The position numbers and the translations under genes were made by a program. A stretch of DNA of 5,454 nt from Bacteriovoracaceae bacterium (GTDB lineage Bacteria; Bdellovibrionota; UBA1018): the NCBI GenBank assembly GCA_023250795.1, contig JAHFAB010000153.1, positions 1 to 5,454 on the forward strand, written 5' to 3'. Shown piece by piece: positions 1-5,397 of the stretch (position 1 is the first letter of the stretch; each line of letters opens with the position of its first letter). Below the pieces are notes generated by a model. The model was not told where the DNA came from. It worked only from the letters and a program-made list of their open reading frames with translations, and made no database searches.

Positions 1-71
1 AAAACGATCACTCCCGTGTGAGAGAAGAAAACGGCGCGCTAAGAGGGGAACCGCAGAGTAGCTCGAGGGGG

Positions 72-1613
72 TCATAGAGATTTCATGTTCACTTTTGTTG
101 TCGTTTCTGGTCTCATTTGTGGAAATAAAATCACGTCCCGTATACTGGGAGAATTCGTGAAAAGCATCACCAACCGGTCAATGCCAATCCCTTCTCCGGC
201 CGCAGGAGGCATGCCATACTCCAGAGCCCTGACGTAGTCCTCGTCCATATCGCAGGCCTCTTCGTTGCCTGCATTTTTCGCCTCTACTTGAGCCTGAAAT
301 CGCTCTTTTTGATCGACGGGATCGTTCAACTCTGAAAATGCGTTGGCCATCTCTCTACCGAAAATAAAAAGTTCAAACCGATCGACTAAGTAAGGATCCT
401 TTTCATTTTTTCGTGATAGGGGTGAAATATCGTAGGGGTACAAAGTGATAAAAGTGGGTTGAATGAGATGGGCCTCCACCTCCTCATCAAAAATCACAGC
501 CTGCAAATCTCCAATAGACGCCTGTGGGCGCATCGAAAACCCTTTGCTCTTTCCATAATCCAAAAGAGCTTTGCGGTCTCTGAGCTTGTCTCGATCTTTG
601 AAAGTGCTGTGTTTTAGAATTGCATCTTCGAAACTCAGTCGTGTCCACTGACCATCTAAGTCAATTGCAGTGCCTTGATAATCCAATTTGCGAGAACCTA
701 AAACTCGGTCTCCTAACCTCTGAAAAAGCTCTTCTGTCAAAACCATCAGATCTTCATAAGTCGCGTAGCTCTGATAAAATTCGAGCATGGTAAACTCGGG
801 GTTGTGCTTGATCGAAATCCCCTCATTTCTAAAATTGCGATTGATTTCGAAAACACGTTCAAATCCCCCGACCACTAATCTCTTGAGGTAAAGCTCCGGG
901 GCAATTCGCAAATAGAGGTCCATGTCCAAAGTATTATGATGAGTCACAAAGGGGCGAGCATTGGCCCCCCCCACTATGGGATGCATCATTGGAGTTTCGA
1001 CTTCCATAAAATCTTTTTCGATAAAATAACGACGGACTTCTTCGACGATTTTGAAACGTTTTCGAAAAGTATCTCGGGTCTCTTCAGTCACGATGAGATC
1101 CAAATAGCGTTGGCGGTACTTGATCTCGACATCCGAAATCCCATGAAATTTCTCAGGCAAGGGTTGGAGAGACTTGGTGACCAGAGTCAGAACTTCGCAA
1201 TGGATCGAGAGCTCTCCCGTCTTTGTTTTAAAAACACCGCCTTCAGAAAAAACGATATCTCCCATGTCCAACTCTTTGAAGGCCGCATACGCTTCCTCGC
1301 CCACTTTATCTTTTTGAACAAAGAGTTGTATCAATCCCGTCCGATCTTTGAGAGTGACAAATGCTGCTTTACCAAAAGTGCGAATAGCTAGAATTCGCCC
1401 CGCCACTGAGGCGTGTTTTTTCATCTCTTCGAGCTGTTCTTTGGTGTTGCCATCATATTCACGGTGCAAATCAGCCGCAAGAGCGCTTGGACGAATCCCG
1501 TTTTTATAAGGGTTGTCCTTTTTTTCACGAAGCTTGTTCAATTTTTCAAAGCGAACGCGAACTTGTTCTGAAAGATCTACTAGAACTGGTGTTGCCGTGT
1601 GTTCCTGACTCAT
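72..1613 (-). CDS. lysS: Lysyl-tRNA synthetase, class II
   Basis: Charges tRNA-Lys with lysine using ATP in the cytoplasm. The product is 513 aa, close to the usual size of about 500. Residues about 66-150 form the N-terminal OB-fold that binds the anticodon (VAGRILAIRTFGKAAFVTLKD). The class II catalytic core follows from about residue 178: motif 1 with EVETPMMHPIVGGANARPF near 204-222, motif 2 with FRNEGISIKHNPEFTMLEFY (261-280, Arg262), and motif 3 with GEGIGIDRLVMLF (473-485, Arg480). The lysine-type ELYLKRLVVGGFERVFEI stretch is intact. The frame stays open upstream into trxB, but homology begins after MSQEHTA, and an AGAGGGG ribosome site precedes this ATG, so I start at 1613. Its ATG overlaps the trxB stop as ATGA, implying translational coupling. 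I see no clear terminator in the 71 nt downstream. The gene looks complete and functional. Confidence 0.97.
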   Translation of the reverse strand: MSQEHTATPVLVDLSEQVRVRFEKLNKLREKKDNPYKNGIRPSALAADLHREYDGNTKEQLEEMKKHASVAGRILAIRTFGKAAFVTLKDRTGLIQLFVQKDKVGEEAYAAFKELDMGDIVFSEGGVFKTKTGELSIHCEVLTLVTKSLQPLPEKFHGISDVEIKYRQRYLDLIVTEETRDTFRKRFKIVEEVRRYFIEKDFMEVETPMMHPIVGGANARPFVTHHNTLDMDLYLRIAPELYLKRLVVGGFERVFEINRNFRNEGISIKHNPEFTMLEFYQSYATYEDLMVLTEELFQRLGDRVLGSRKLDYQGTAIDLDGQWTRLSFEDAILKHSTFKDRDKLRDRKALLDYGKSKGFSMRPQASIGDLQAVIFDEEVEAHLIQPTFITLYPYDISPLSRKNEKDPYLVDRFELFIFGREMANAFSELNDPVDQKERFQAQVEAKNAGNEEACDMDEDYVRALEYGMPPAAGEGIGIDRLVMLFTNSPSIRDVILFPQMRPETTTKVNMKSL

Positions 1614-2542
1614 GCATGCCCCTCTAAGTAGCGTTCCGCATCGATCGCGGCCATACATCCCGTTCCAGCAGCGGTCACTGCCTGTCGGTAGACGTGATCG
1701 GCCACATCTCCCGCAGCAAAAACTCCTGGGATATTGGTTCGCGTAGACCCTGACTGAGTCAAAAGATATCCATGGGGATTGCAATTGAGCGCAGAACGAA
1801 ACAAAGCGGTATTGGGCTCATGCCCAATAGCCACAAATAAGCCTTGGCAAGAGAGGTCTTGGATTTGATTGGACTTCAAATTCCGCACGCGCACCCCGGT
1901 GACTTCTTTCTCTCCCAAAACTTCTTCGATGGCCGAATCCCAAATAAAAGAAATTTTTGGATTCTTAAACGCCTTTTCTTGCATAATTTTACTCGCTCTG
2001 AGTGTATCTCTTCGATGGATCACTCGCACTGTTTTTGCAAAACGAGTGAGAAAAGTGGCCTCTTCCATCGCGGTGTCACCGCCTCCCACAACCACAATAT
2101 CCATATTCTTAAAAAAGAAACCGTCGCAAGTCGCACATGAGGAGACTCCTTTGCCTAAGAGCTTTTTCTCAGAGGGAATCCCAATCCACTTGGCAGAGGC
2201 GCCTGTTGCAATGATGAGCGTGCGGGTTTTGATTTCAGTTCCATCGGCGGTGAGGAGGGTCAGAGGGGTCTGATCTAAGCTCACTTTCTGCACATCCCCC
2301 TGCATGAAGCGGCACCCAAATCGCTCGGCTTGCTTGCGAAATGCCTGCATGAGTTCAGGTCCCATCACAGAGTTCGCAAACCCAGGATAGTTCTCCACAT
2401 CACTTGTGATCGTGAGCTGCCCTCCAGGCTGCGACCCTTCGATCACTAAGGGGTTCAGACTAGCGCGAGCAGAATAAATGGCAGCCGTGAGCCCTGCCGG
2501 ACCCGTGCCTAGGATTGTAATGGATTCTACTTTTTCGCTCAT
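1610..2542 (-). CDS. trxB: Thioredoxin reductase (NADPH), low-molecular-weight type
   Basis: Flavoenzyme that passes electrons from NADPH through FAD and a redox-active disulfide to thioredoxin in the cytoplasm. At 310 aa it has the normal bacterial length. Visible in order: the FAD dinucleotide motif GTGPAG (12-17) followed by AIYSARASL; GGQLTITSDVENYPGF (40-55); the active-site CATC (136-139) followed by DGFFF; the NADPH-domain motif GGGDTAMEEA (153-162); HRRDTLRAS (176-184), typical of NADPH preference; and the C-terminal FAD motif GVFAAGDV (273-280) followed by RQAVTAAGTGCMAA. It starts 15 nt after the stop of the small upstream gene, with no Shine-Dalgarno in the gap (ACCCGAACACACAAT), so reinitiation or coupling is likely. 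Its TGA overlaps the lysS ATG. No thioredoxin gene is in the window. All key residues are present. Confidence 0.96.
   Translation of the reverse strand: MSEKVESITILGTGPAGLTAAIYSARASLNPLVIEGSQPGGQLTITSDVENYPGFANSVMGPELMQAFRKQAERFGCRFMQGDVQKVSLDQTPLTLLTADGTEIKTRTLIIATGASAKWIGIPSEKKLLGKGVSSCATCDGFFFKNMDIVVVGGGDTAMEEATFLTRFAKTVRVIHRRDTLRASKIMQEKAFKNPKISFIWDSAIEEVLGEKEVTGVRVRNLKSNQIQDLSCQGLFVAIGHEPNTALFRSALNCNPHGYLLTQSGSTRTNIPGVFAAGDVADHVYRQAVTAAGTGCMAAIDAERYLEGHA
1619..1625 (-). promoter_or_regulatory. Ribosome binding site of lysS
   Basis: On the minus strand AGAGGGG lies 5 nt before the lysS ATG, inside the last codons of trxB. It is the only strong Shine-Dalgarno match in front of any gene in this window, and it settles the lysS start at 1613. 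An out-of-frame ATG (1617-1615) sits between it and the true start. Confidence 0.7.
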
Positions 2543-2557
2543 ATTGTGTGTTCGGGT

Positions 2558-2770
2558 TCAGTGTTCTGTATGAACTTGCCCGTTTACGTGAGGTTTCTTA
2601 TCTTCTTCTAAGGAGTCCACACTCACAAACTGAGCATGGGCCGAGTCATCGGGAAGCGTTTTTAGAGCTTTCGCCAACTCGTCGGAGGACAAAACCCCCC
2701 GCTCTACGTTTTTCTCAATGATGCGAACATCAAATTTCTTCTCTTGAACAGCGTCGTTTAAAAGTACCAT
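2558..2770 (-). CDS. Small conserved-type protein, function unknown
   Basis: A soluble 70-aa protein with no signal peptide or membrane segment. Residues 13-42 contain the pattern FDxRxIExNxxRGxLSxxELxKALKxLPDD. It resembles short uncharacterised proteins of former deltaproteobacterial groups with a helix-turn-helix-sized core and an LPD motif; I recall this from general knowledge and it is not verified. The tail (50-70) is acidic, then His-rich and probably disordered. It is the first gene of the unit that continues into trxB and lysS, 15 nt ahead of trxB. The start at 2770 is the first ATG, GTG or TTG in its frame. It has no Shine-Dalgarno, but a promoter places the transcript start within a few nucleotides of this ATG. 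No function can be assigned; position alone suggests co-expression with thiol-redox and translation genes. Confidence 0.75.
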   Translation of the reverse strand: MVLLNDAVQEKKFDVRIIEKNVERGVLSSDELAKALKTLPDDSAHAQFVSVDSLEEDKKPHVNGQVHTEH

Positions 2771-2779
2771 AGGACTATG

Positions 2780-2808
2780 GTGATAAAACGATGGAATAGA
2801 CCTGTCAA
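2780..2808 (-). promoter_or_regulatory. Sigma70-type promoter for small protein-trxB-lysS
   Basis: On the minus strand there is a perfect -35 box TTGACA (2808-2803), a 17-nt spacer and a -10-like TATCAC (2785-2780, 4 of 6 consensus). Only 9 nt separate the -10 box from the ATG at 2770, so the predicted start of transcription falls between about 5 nt upstream of the ATG and the ATG itself. That predicts a leaderless or near-leaderless mRNA and fits the lack of a Shine-Dalgarno. The -35 box overlaps the left direct repeat of the adjacent 64-bp insert. Confidence 0.5.
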
Positions 2809-2880
2809 TGCGTAACCAGTCAGTTTTGAGTGGATTAAGTAGGAATCTAAGGAATTAAAAAGTGACTGGTTACGTCAATG
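2805..2880. repeat. MITE-like inverted repeat with flanking 6-bp direct repeats
   Basis: A 64-bp core (2811-2874) has perfect 12-bp terminal inverted repeats, CGTAACCAGTCA (2811-2822) and TGACTGGTTACG (2863-2874), around a 40-nt AT-rich middle. Directly abutting both ends is the same hexamer TCAATG (2805-2810 and 2875-2880), as expected for a target-site duplication. The right hexamer contains the rhomboid stop codon and the left one contributes to the -35 box of the next unit. No U-tract follows the hairpin on either strand, so it is not a standard intrinsic terminator. An operator with two distant arms is the main alternative. The middle encodes nothing. Confidence 0.55.
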
Positions 2881-3639
2881 CCAAGTCTTAGGATCTTGAT
2901 CAGAATCGCTCCATGCGTCTTTATTGAGTTTCCTCTCATTATCGACGATGAGCTTGAGATGACCTGGGTTTTTTTTCGTTTCTCTGAGTTTTTCTGGCAT
3001 TTGCGAGCTTTTTAGGGCTCTCCTTTTTTTCAACAGGCTCCACGTCGCCCGGGTCCATAGGTAAACAAACCCTGCAAACATCCCCCCTAAGTGAGCCGCA
3101 CTGGCCAGACCTGCGCGGCCGGAAAAGAGGGTGGTCATGAATTCAACCAAAGCGAGAACCCAGACAAAATGCTTGGCCTTCATAGGGAAGAGCAACATGA
3201 AGAGAAAAACTCTCTCCCCAAAGATCAGGCCGTAGGCGAGGAGGAGACCGTAAATTCCTCCCGATGCCCCGAGCATCGGAGTGTAAAGCCCGTCCCCACC
3301 CCATAAAAAGATCTGAAGGAGGAGGTACAAAATCCCTGCGCTGATAGAGCAGGTAAAATAATATTTGAGGAAGCGCGAGGTGCCCCAAAGTGTTTCAAGT
3401 TCTGCGCCAATAAAAACTAAAATGAAAAGATTGAGAAAAAGGTGCATCACATCGCCGTGCAAAAACGCATAGGTAAAGAGCTGCCAAAAACGATGTTCTA
3501 AAACAAAGCCCGAAGGCACGAGCGCAAAGAGAGTGAGGAGATGAGTCCCAAAAAACTGATCCCCCGTCTGCTGGATCACAAAAGCAGCAAAACAAGAAAT
3601 GAGCAAAAACTTAACTGATCGCGTTAGACGAAAGGGCAT
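2875..3639 (-). CDS. Rhomboid-family intramembrane serine protease
   Basis: Integral inner-membrane protease that cleaves transmembrane substrates within the bilayer. At 254 aa it shows the basic six-TM rhomboid core: TM1 about 8-24; then FWQLFTYAFLHGDVMHLFLNLFILVFIGAELE (51-82), carrying the conserved His61, His66 and Asn70; TM3 about 91-112; the catalytic serine in GASGGIYG (124-131, Ser126) at the start of TM4; TM5 about 144-172; and the catalytic histidine in AAHLGGMFAG (181-190, His183) in TM6. The Ser/His dyad is intact, so it should be active rather than an iRhom-like pseudoprotease. Residues 200-254 form a hydrophilic tail, first strongly basic (LLKKRRALK), then charged and ending DPKTWH. 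It follows mce by 13 nt with no Shine-Dalgarno (AATTAATATCAAG), which suggests one transcript. The substrate is unknown. Its stop codon coincides with the edge of the 64-bp insert. Confidence 0.92.
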   Translation of the reverse strand: MPFRLTRSVKFLLISCFAAFVIQQTGDQFFGTHLLTLFALVPSGFVLEHRFWQLFTYAFLHGDVMHLFLNLFILVFIGAELETLWGTSRFLKYYFTCSISAGILYLLLQIFLWGGDGLYTPMLGASGGIYGLLLAYGLIFGERVFLFMLLFPMKAKHFVWVLALVEFMTTLFSGRAGLASAAHLGGMFAGFVYLWTRATWSLLKKRRALKSSQMPEKLRETKKNPGHLKLIVDNERKLNKDAWSDSDQDPKTWH

Positions 3640-3652
3640 CTTGATATTAATT

Positions 3653-4063
3653 TTAAGCTTGTGGCTCCATCAGTTCAATTAAAATACCCCCAGCAGAGGC
3701 TGGATGGATAAAATTAATCAGCATCTGATGGGCGCCTTTTTGGGGTTGGTCATAGGTGAGGCGATAACCAGCCTGCCTGAGCTTTTCGCAGGTGGGGAGG
3801 AGCGCCCCTTTGTCGAGCAAGAAGGACAGGTGATGGATGCCAGGCCCCCTCTTTGCGATAAACTGGGCAACTTTGCCGTGGGGGTCTGTGACTTCGAGCA
3901 ACTCTAAGTGGCTTTGCTGCGTGGGCAGATCAATGAAGTGGGCCTTCACTCCTTGGTCGGGGATCGATTCAACATGCTCTGATTTGAGATCCAGGAGAGC
4001 AAAGAGTTTCTGCAGTTCAGGGAGTTTTGAGACGGCGATGCCGATGTGGTTGAGAGAGGTCAT
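3653..4063 (-). CDS. mce: Methylmalonyl-CoA epimerase (VOC/glyoxalase fold)
   Basis: Interconverts the R and S forms of methylmalonyl-CoA, linking propionyl-CoA carboxylation to methylmalonyl-CoA mutase in propionate and branched-chain amino-acid breakdown. At 136 aa it matches family size. It consists of two VOC beta-alpha-beta-beta-beta units. Visible features are LNHIGIAV (4-11, metal-ligand His6), HLELLE (52-57), the KRGPGIHHLSF segment (71-81, His77/78), and FIHPASAGGILIELMEP (118-134, with Glu130 the expected C-terminal ligand). The HPxSxGGxLIEL signature separates it from lactoylglutathione lyase. It is the first gene of the unit with the rhomboid gene. There is no Shine-Dalgarno; the pre-start sequence is pyrimidine-rich (CTACCCTCACCCC). 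The divergent neighbour is the transposase, and a REP copy lies between them. The mutase and carboxylase are not in this window. A generic VOC enzyme is the alternative. Confidence 0.92.
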   Translation of the reverse strand: MTSLNHIGIAVSKLPELQKLFALLDLKSEHVESIPDQGVKAHFIDLPTQQSHLELLEVTDPHGKVAQFIAKRGPGIHHLSFLLDKGALLPTCEKLRQAGYRLTYDQPQKGAHQMLINFIHPASAGGILIELMEPQA

Positions 4064-4080
4064 GGGGTGAGGGTAGCATA

Positions 4081-4109
4081 AATCTAAATCAGACGTCTGA
4101 ACTTCTCAA
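4081..4109 (-). promoter_or_regulatory. Candidate promoter for mce-rhomboid, partly inside a REP copy
   Basis: On the minus strand TTGAGA (4109-4104, 5 of 6 to the -35 consensus), a 17-nt spacer and TAGATT (4086-4081, 4 of 6 to the -10 consensus) lie upstream of the mce ATG at 4063. The predicted leader is about 10 nt. The -35 box and most of the spacer belong to the left repeat copy. A competing -10 box, TATGCT (4080-4075), has no good -35 at the right distance. This is a motif match only. Confidence 0.35.
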
Positions 4110-4172
4110 AAAGTGAAGTTTCTCCGCTTAGGTCACCTAGCTAACCCACTTTTCTTCACTTTTTAGGAAGTT
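4088..4172. repeat. REP/BIME-like repeat, left copy
   Basis: An 85-bp unit that is 81/85 identical to 5033-5117 in the same orientation. Outer arms AACTTCTCAAAAAGTGAAG (4100-4118) and CTTCACTTTTTAGGAAGTT (4154-4172) pair with two mismatches. Each arm can also fold alone: AACTTC/GAAGTT (4100-4105 with 4115-4120) and CTTC/GAAG in the right arm, both with 9-nt loops. The centre has the near-palindrome TTAGGTcACCTAG (4128-4140). At its left edge this copy carries a perfect 12-bp palindrome TCAGACGTCTGA (4089-4100) that the right copy lacks. It lies between divergent mce and the transposase. Confidence 0.88.
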
Positions 4173-4222
4173 TCTCGACTGAAACGCTCCTTTGGCAAAG
4201 AATTTGCAGTGTAAAGCCCCAT

Positions 4223-5011
4223 ATGTGGAATCATTGGGTTGTTAGAGCAAGTACTCCAAAAGAACCTTTTAGGAATTTTGAATCAGCACGTTGGGCCTGG
4301 TCCAATCTGAGCAATCACTTTCCCAATGTACTTGCTGCGGTCCTCATGCCCAATCATCTCCATCTCATTTTACCCGTAGGTTCTGAGCGAAAAAATCTCC
4401 GTAAGCTTGGAGGTCTCTTGGGTGCAATGAGTAAACGTGAGCACATTTCAGCGCTTTGGCAGAACATCCCTCCTCCGTCGTTGATCCCCGACAGGTTTCA
4501 CCTTCGAAGACAGTTAAGATATGTTGCCCTCAATCCTTGCCGTAAGAGTTTGTGCTCTGACCCTCTCGAATGGTACTGGTCCACTTACCGAGAAATAATG
4601 GGAGCCACGGTTGAAAAATGGGGAGAACTTTCACGGCTAACTCAAGTGTTAGGGGAGTCGGAAATCGGATTCAGAGTCCGATTTCACGACTATGTGTCTT
4701 CAGATCCCTCAGTAAAAGTTTCTGGAACTCCACCTCCTCAAACAGTGGGCTCAAAGAAATGGGCTGAAGAGGGAATTGGAGAAATTTTGTCTGCTTCAGC
4801 TGCGGCCTTACGTGTTTTACCTTCTAAAATTCGTGAACGAGGTCCCCTACGCCCCCTCTTTATTCACTTAGCTAACCGACAGGGCTGGCGCCAGCCCCTA
4901 CTGCTTTCACAGATCTGCGGGATCAGCCCACGTGCCATTCACTTTATCTTGAATCAAAAAATACCCAAAGGCATTGAGGCAGCAGCACTTGCCTTGGGGA
5001 TCGACGCCTGA
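4223..5011 (+). CDS. REP-associated tyrosine transposase (RAYT, Y1/HUH family) with C-terminal HTH-like domain
   Basis: Single-strand DNA nuclease of the IS200/IS605-related TnpA-REP group, expected to nick and rejoin REP hairpins using a catalytic tyrosine. In the 262 aa, LMPNHLHLIL (41-50) holds the HUH pair His45/His47. RYVALNPCRK (99-108) corresponds to the family's YxxLNPVR motif, with Tyr100 the likely nucleophile, followed by the usual EWYWSTYREIMG (116-127). Residues about 185-262 are an extra C-terminal domain. It runs ILSASAAALRVLPSKIRERG, PLRPLFIHLANRQGW, then an HTH-like LSQICGISPRAIHFILNQ (228-245), recalling DnaA domain IV or related extensions. The N-terminus is short (WNHWVVRAS replaces the usual YHVTxR strand). 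No other start codon occurs between the frame's preceding stop (4142) and this ATG, and there is no clear Shine-Dalgarno. Flanking repeats support the assignment. Catalytic residues are intact. Confidence 0.87.
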   Translation: MWNHWVVRASTPKEPFRNFESARWAWSNLSNHFPNVLAAVLMPNHLHLILPVGSERKNLRKLGGLLGAMSKREHISALWQNIPPPSLIPDRFHLRRQLRYVALNPCRKSLCSDPLEWYWSTYREIMGATVEKWGELSRLTQVLGESEIGFRVRFHDYVSSDPSVKVSGTPPPQTVGSKKWAEEGIGEILSASAAALRVLPSKIRERGPLRPLFIHLANRQGWRQPLLLSQICGISPRAIHFILNQKIPKGIEAAALALGIDA

Positions 5012-5032
5012 GAGTGAGATCATGGAATTTGG

Positions 5033-5117
5033 ATCAGCCGTCCGAACTTCTCAAAAAGTGAAGTTTCTCCGCTTAGGTCACCTAACTAAGCCACTTTTCT
5101 TCACTTTTTAGGAAGTT
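5033..5117. repeat. REP/BIME-like repeat, right copy
   Basis: Direct copy of 4088-4172, beginning 22 nt after the transposase stop. It differs at four positions (5038, 5043, 5085, 5090). Outer arms are at 5045-5063 and 5099-5117. Unlike the left copy, its centre pairs perfectly: TTAGGTcACCTAA, and alternatively GCTTAG (5071-5076) with CTAAGC (5086-5091). Its left edge has TCAGCCGTCCGA where the left copy has a perfect palindrome. No U-tract follows the outer stem, so a terminator role is not evident. Confidence 0.88.
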
Positions 5118-5397
5118 ATTTGTAGGGATGAGTATAAGGACGAGGACCACTACGTTCCGTTGCTGTACCCGATATTGCCTCCTCAGCAAAATCAGCAGAC
5201 CGCAGCGGTCCTCAGTCAAGTTGTCTAAGCGTCGAGTACCCACCAAATCTTCCTCTAGCCCAGACATCATTCTCTTCGGCAGAGGGGGGAGTAACTTTAA
5301 TTTTATTGTATTGAGGCTGATAAATACAGTCAGTAAAGAGGCTGAAAAGAGCTTGAAACTAAGGGTATACAAGCAGGGTAGGACGGCGAAACAAACC
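5118..5397 (-). other. Gene-poor flank; possible decayed coding frame on the minus strand
   Basis: No intact gene is supported. On the minus strand, one frame between a TAG (5361-5359) and a TAA (5118-5116) reads 79 sense codons with one internal TGA (5214-5212). Its composition is protein-like, for example VWARGRFGGYSTLRQLD before the TGA and SADFAEEAISGTATERSGP after it. I recognise no family. Other frames are also open, including a plus-strand frame from ATG 5128 to the window end, but these translate to Ser/Thr/Arg/Lys- or Leu/Val-rich strings typical of shadows. A hairpin GACCGCaGCGGTC lies at 5198-5210. This could be a degraded gene end or plain intergenic DNA. Confidence 0.25.

Larger units (their letters stand above)
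4088..5117 (+). mobile_element. RAYT-REP unit (transposase gene flanked by its two repeat copies)
   Basis: The REP-associated transposase gene lies between two direct copies of one 85-bp near-palindromic repeat. The repeat start points are exactly 945 bp apart. This is the standard arrangement for RAYT genes, where the single-copy transposase is bounded by the REP/BIME sequences it acts on. I see no target-site duplication outside the repeats, in line with HUH chemistry. The boundaries are those of the repeat alignment; true cleavage sites cannot be read from the sequence. Confidence 0.65.

Noticed and set aside
1..71. Start of another gene downstream of lysS on the minus strand
   Set aside because: Only a GTG near the edge (reading GTGATCGTT) with a poorly spaced GGGA is visible, which is too short to support a gene. 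No RNA gene or clear terminator is seen either.
936..1391. Plus-strand 151-codon open frame inside lysS
   Set aside because: It lies fully antisense to the conserved catalytic core of lysS and has no independent signs of coding.
2823..2874. Intrinsic terminator for the rhomboid gene
   Set aside because: The only strong stem is the 12-bp arm pair with a 40-nt loop, and no U-run follows it on the minus strand.
3091..3410. Several short open frames on both strands inside the rhomboid gene
   Set aside because: All are shadows of the rhomboid reading frame, whose catalytic motifs and membrane segments are intact.
5195..5214. TGA at 5214-5212 followed by a hairpin, as in a selenocysteine site
   Set aside because: The stem begins almost at the TGA and has a one-base loop, unlike bacterial SECIS elements. 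The surrounding frame has other stops nearby and matches no known selenoprotein.
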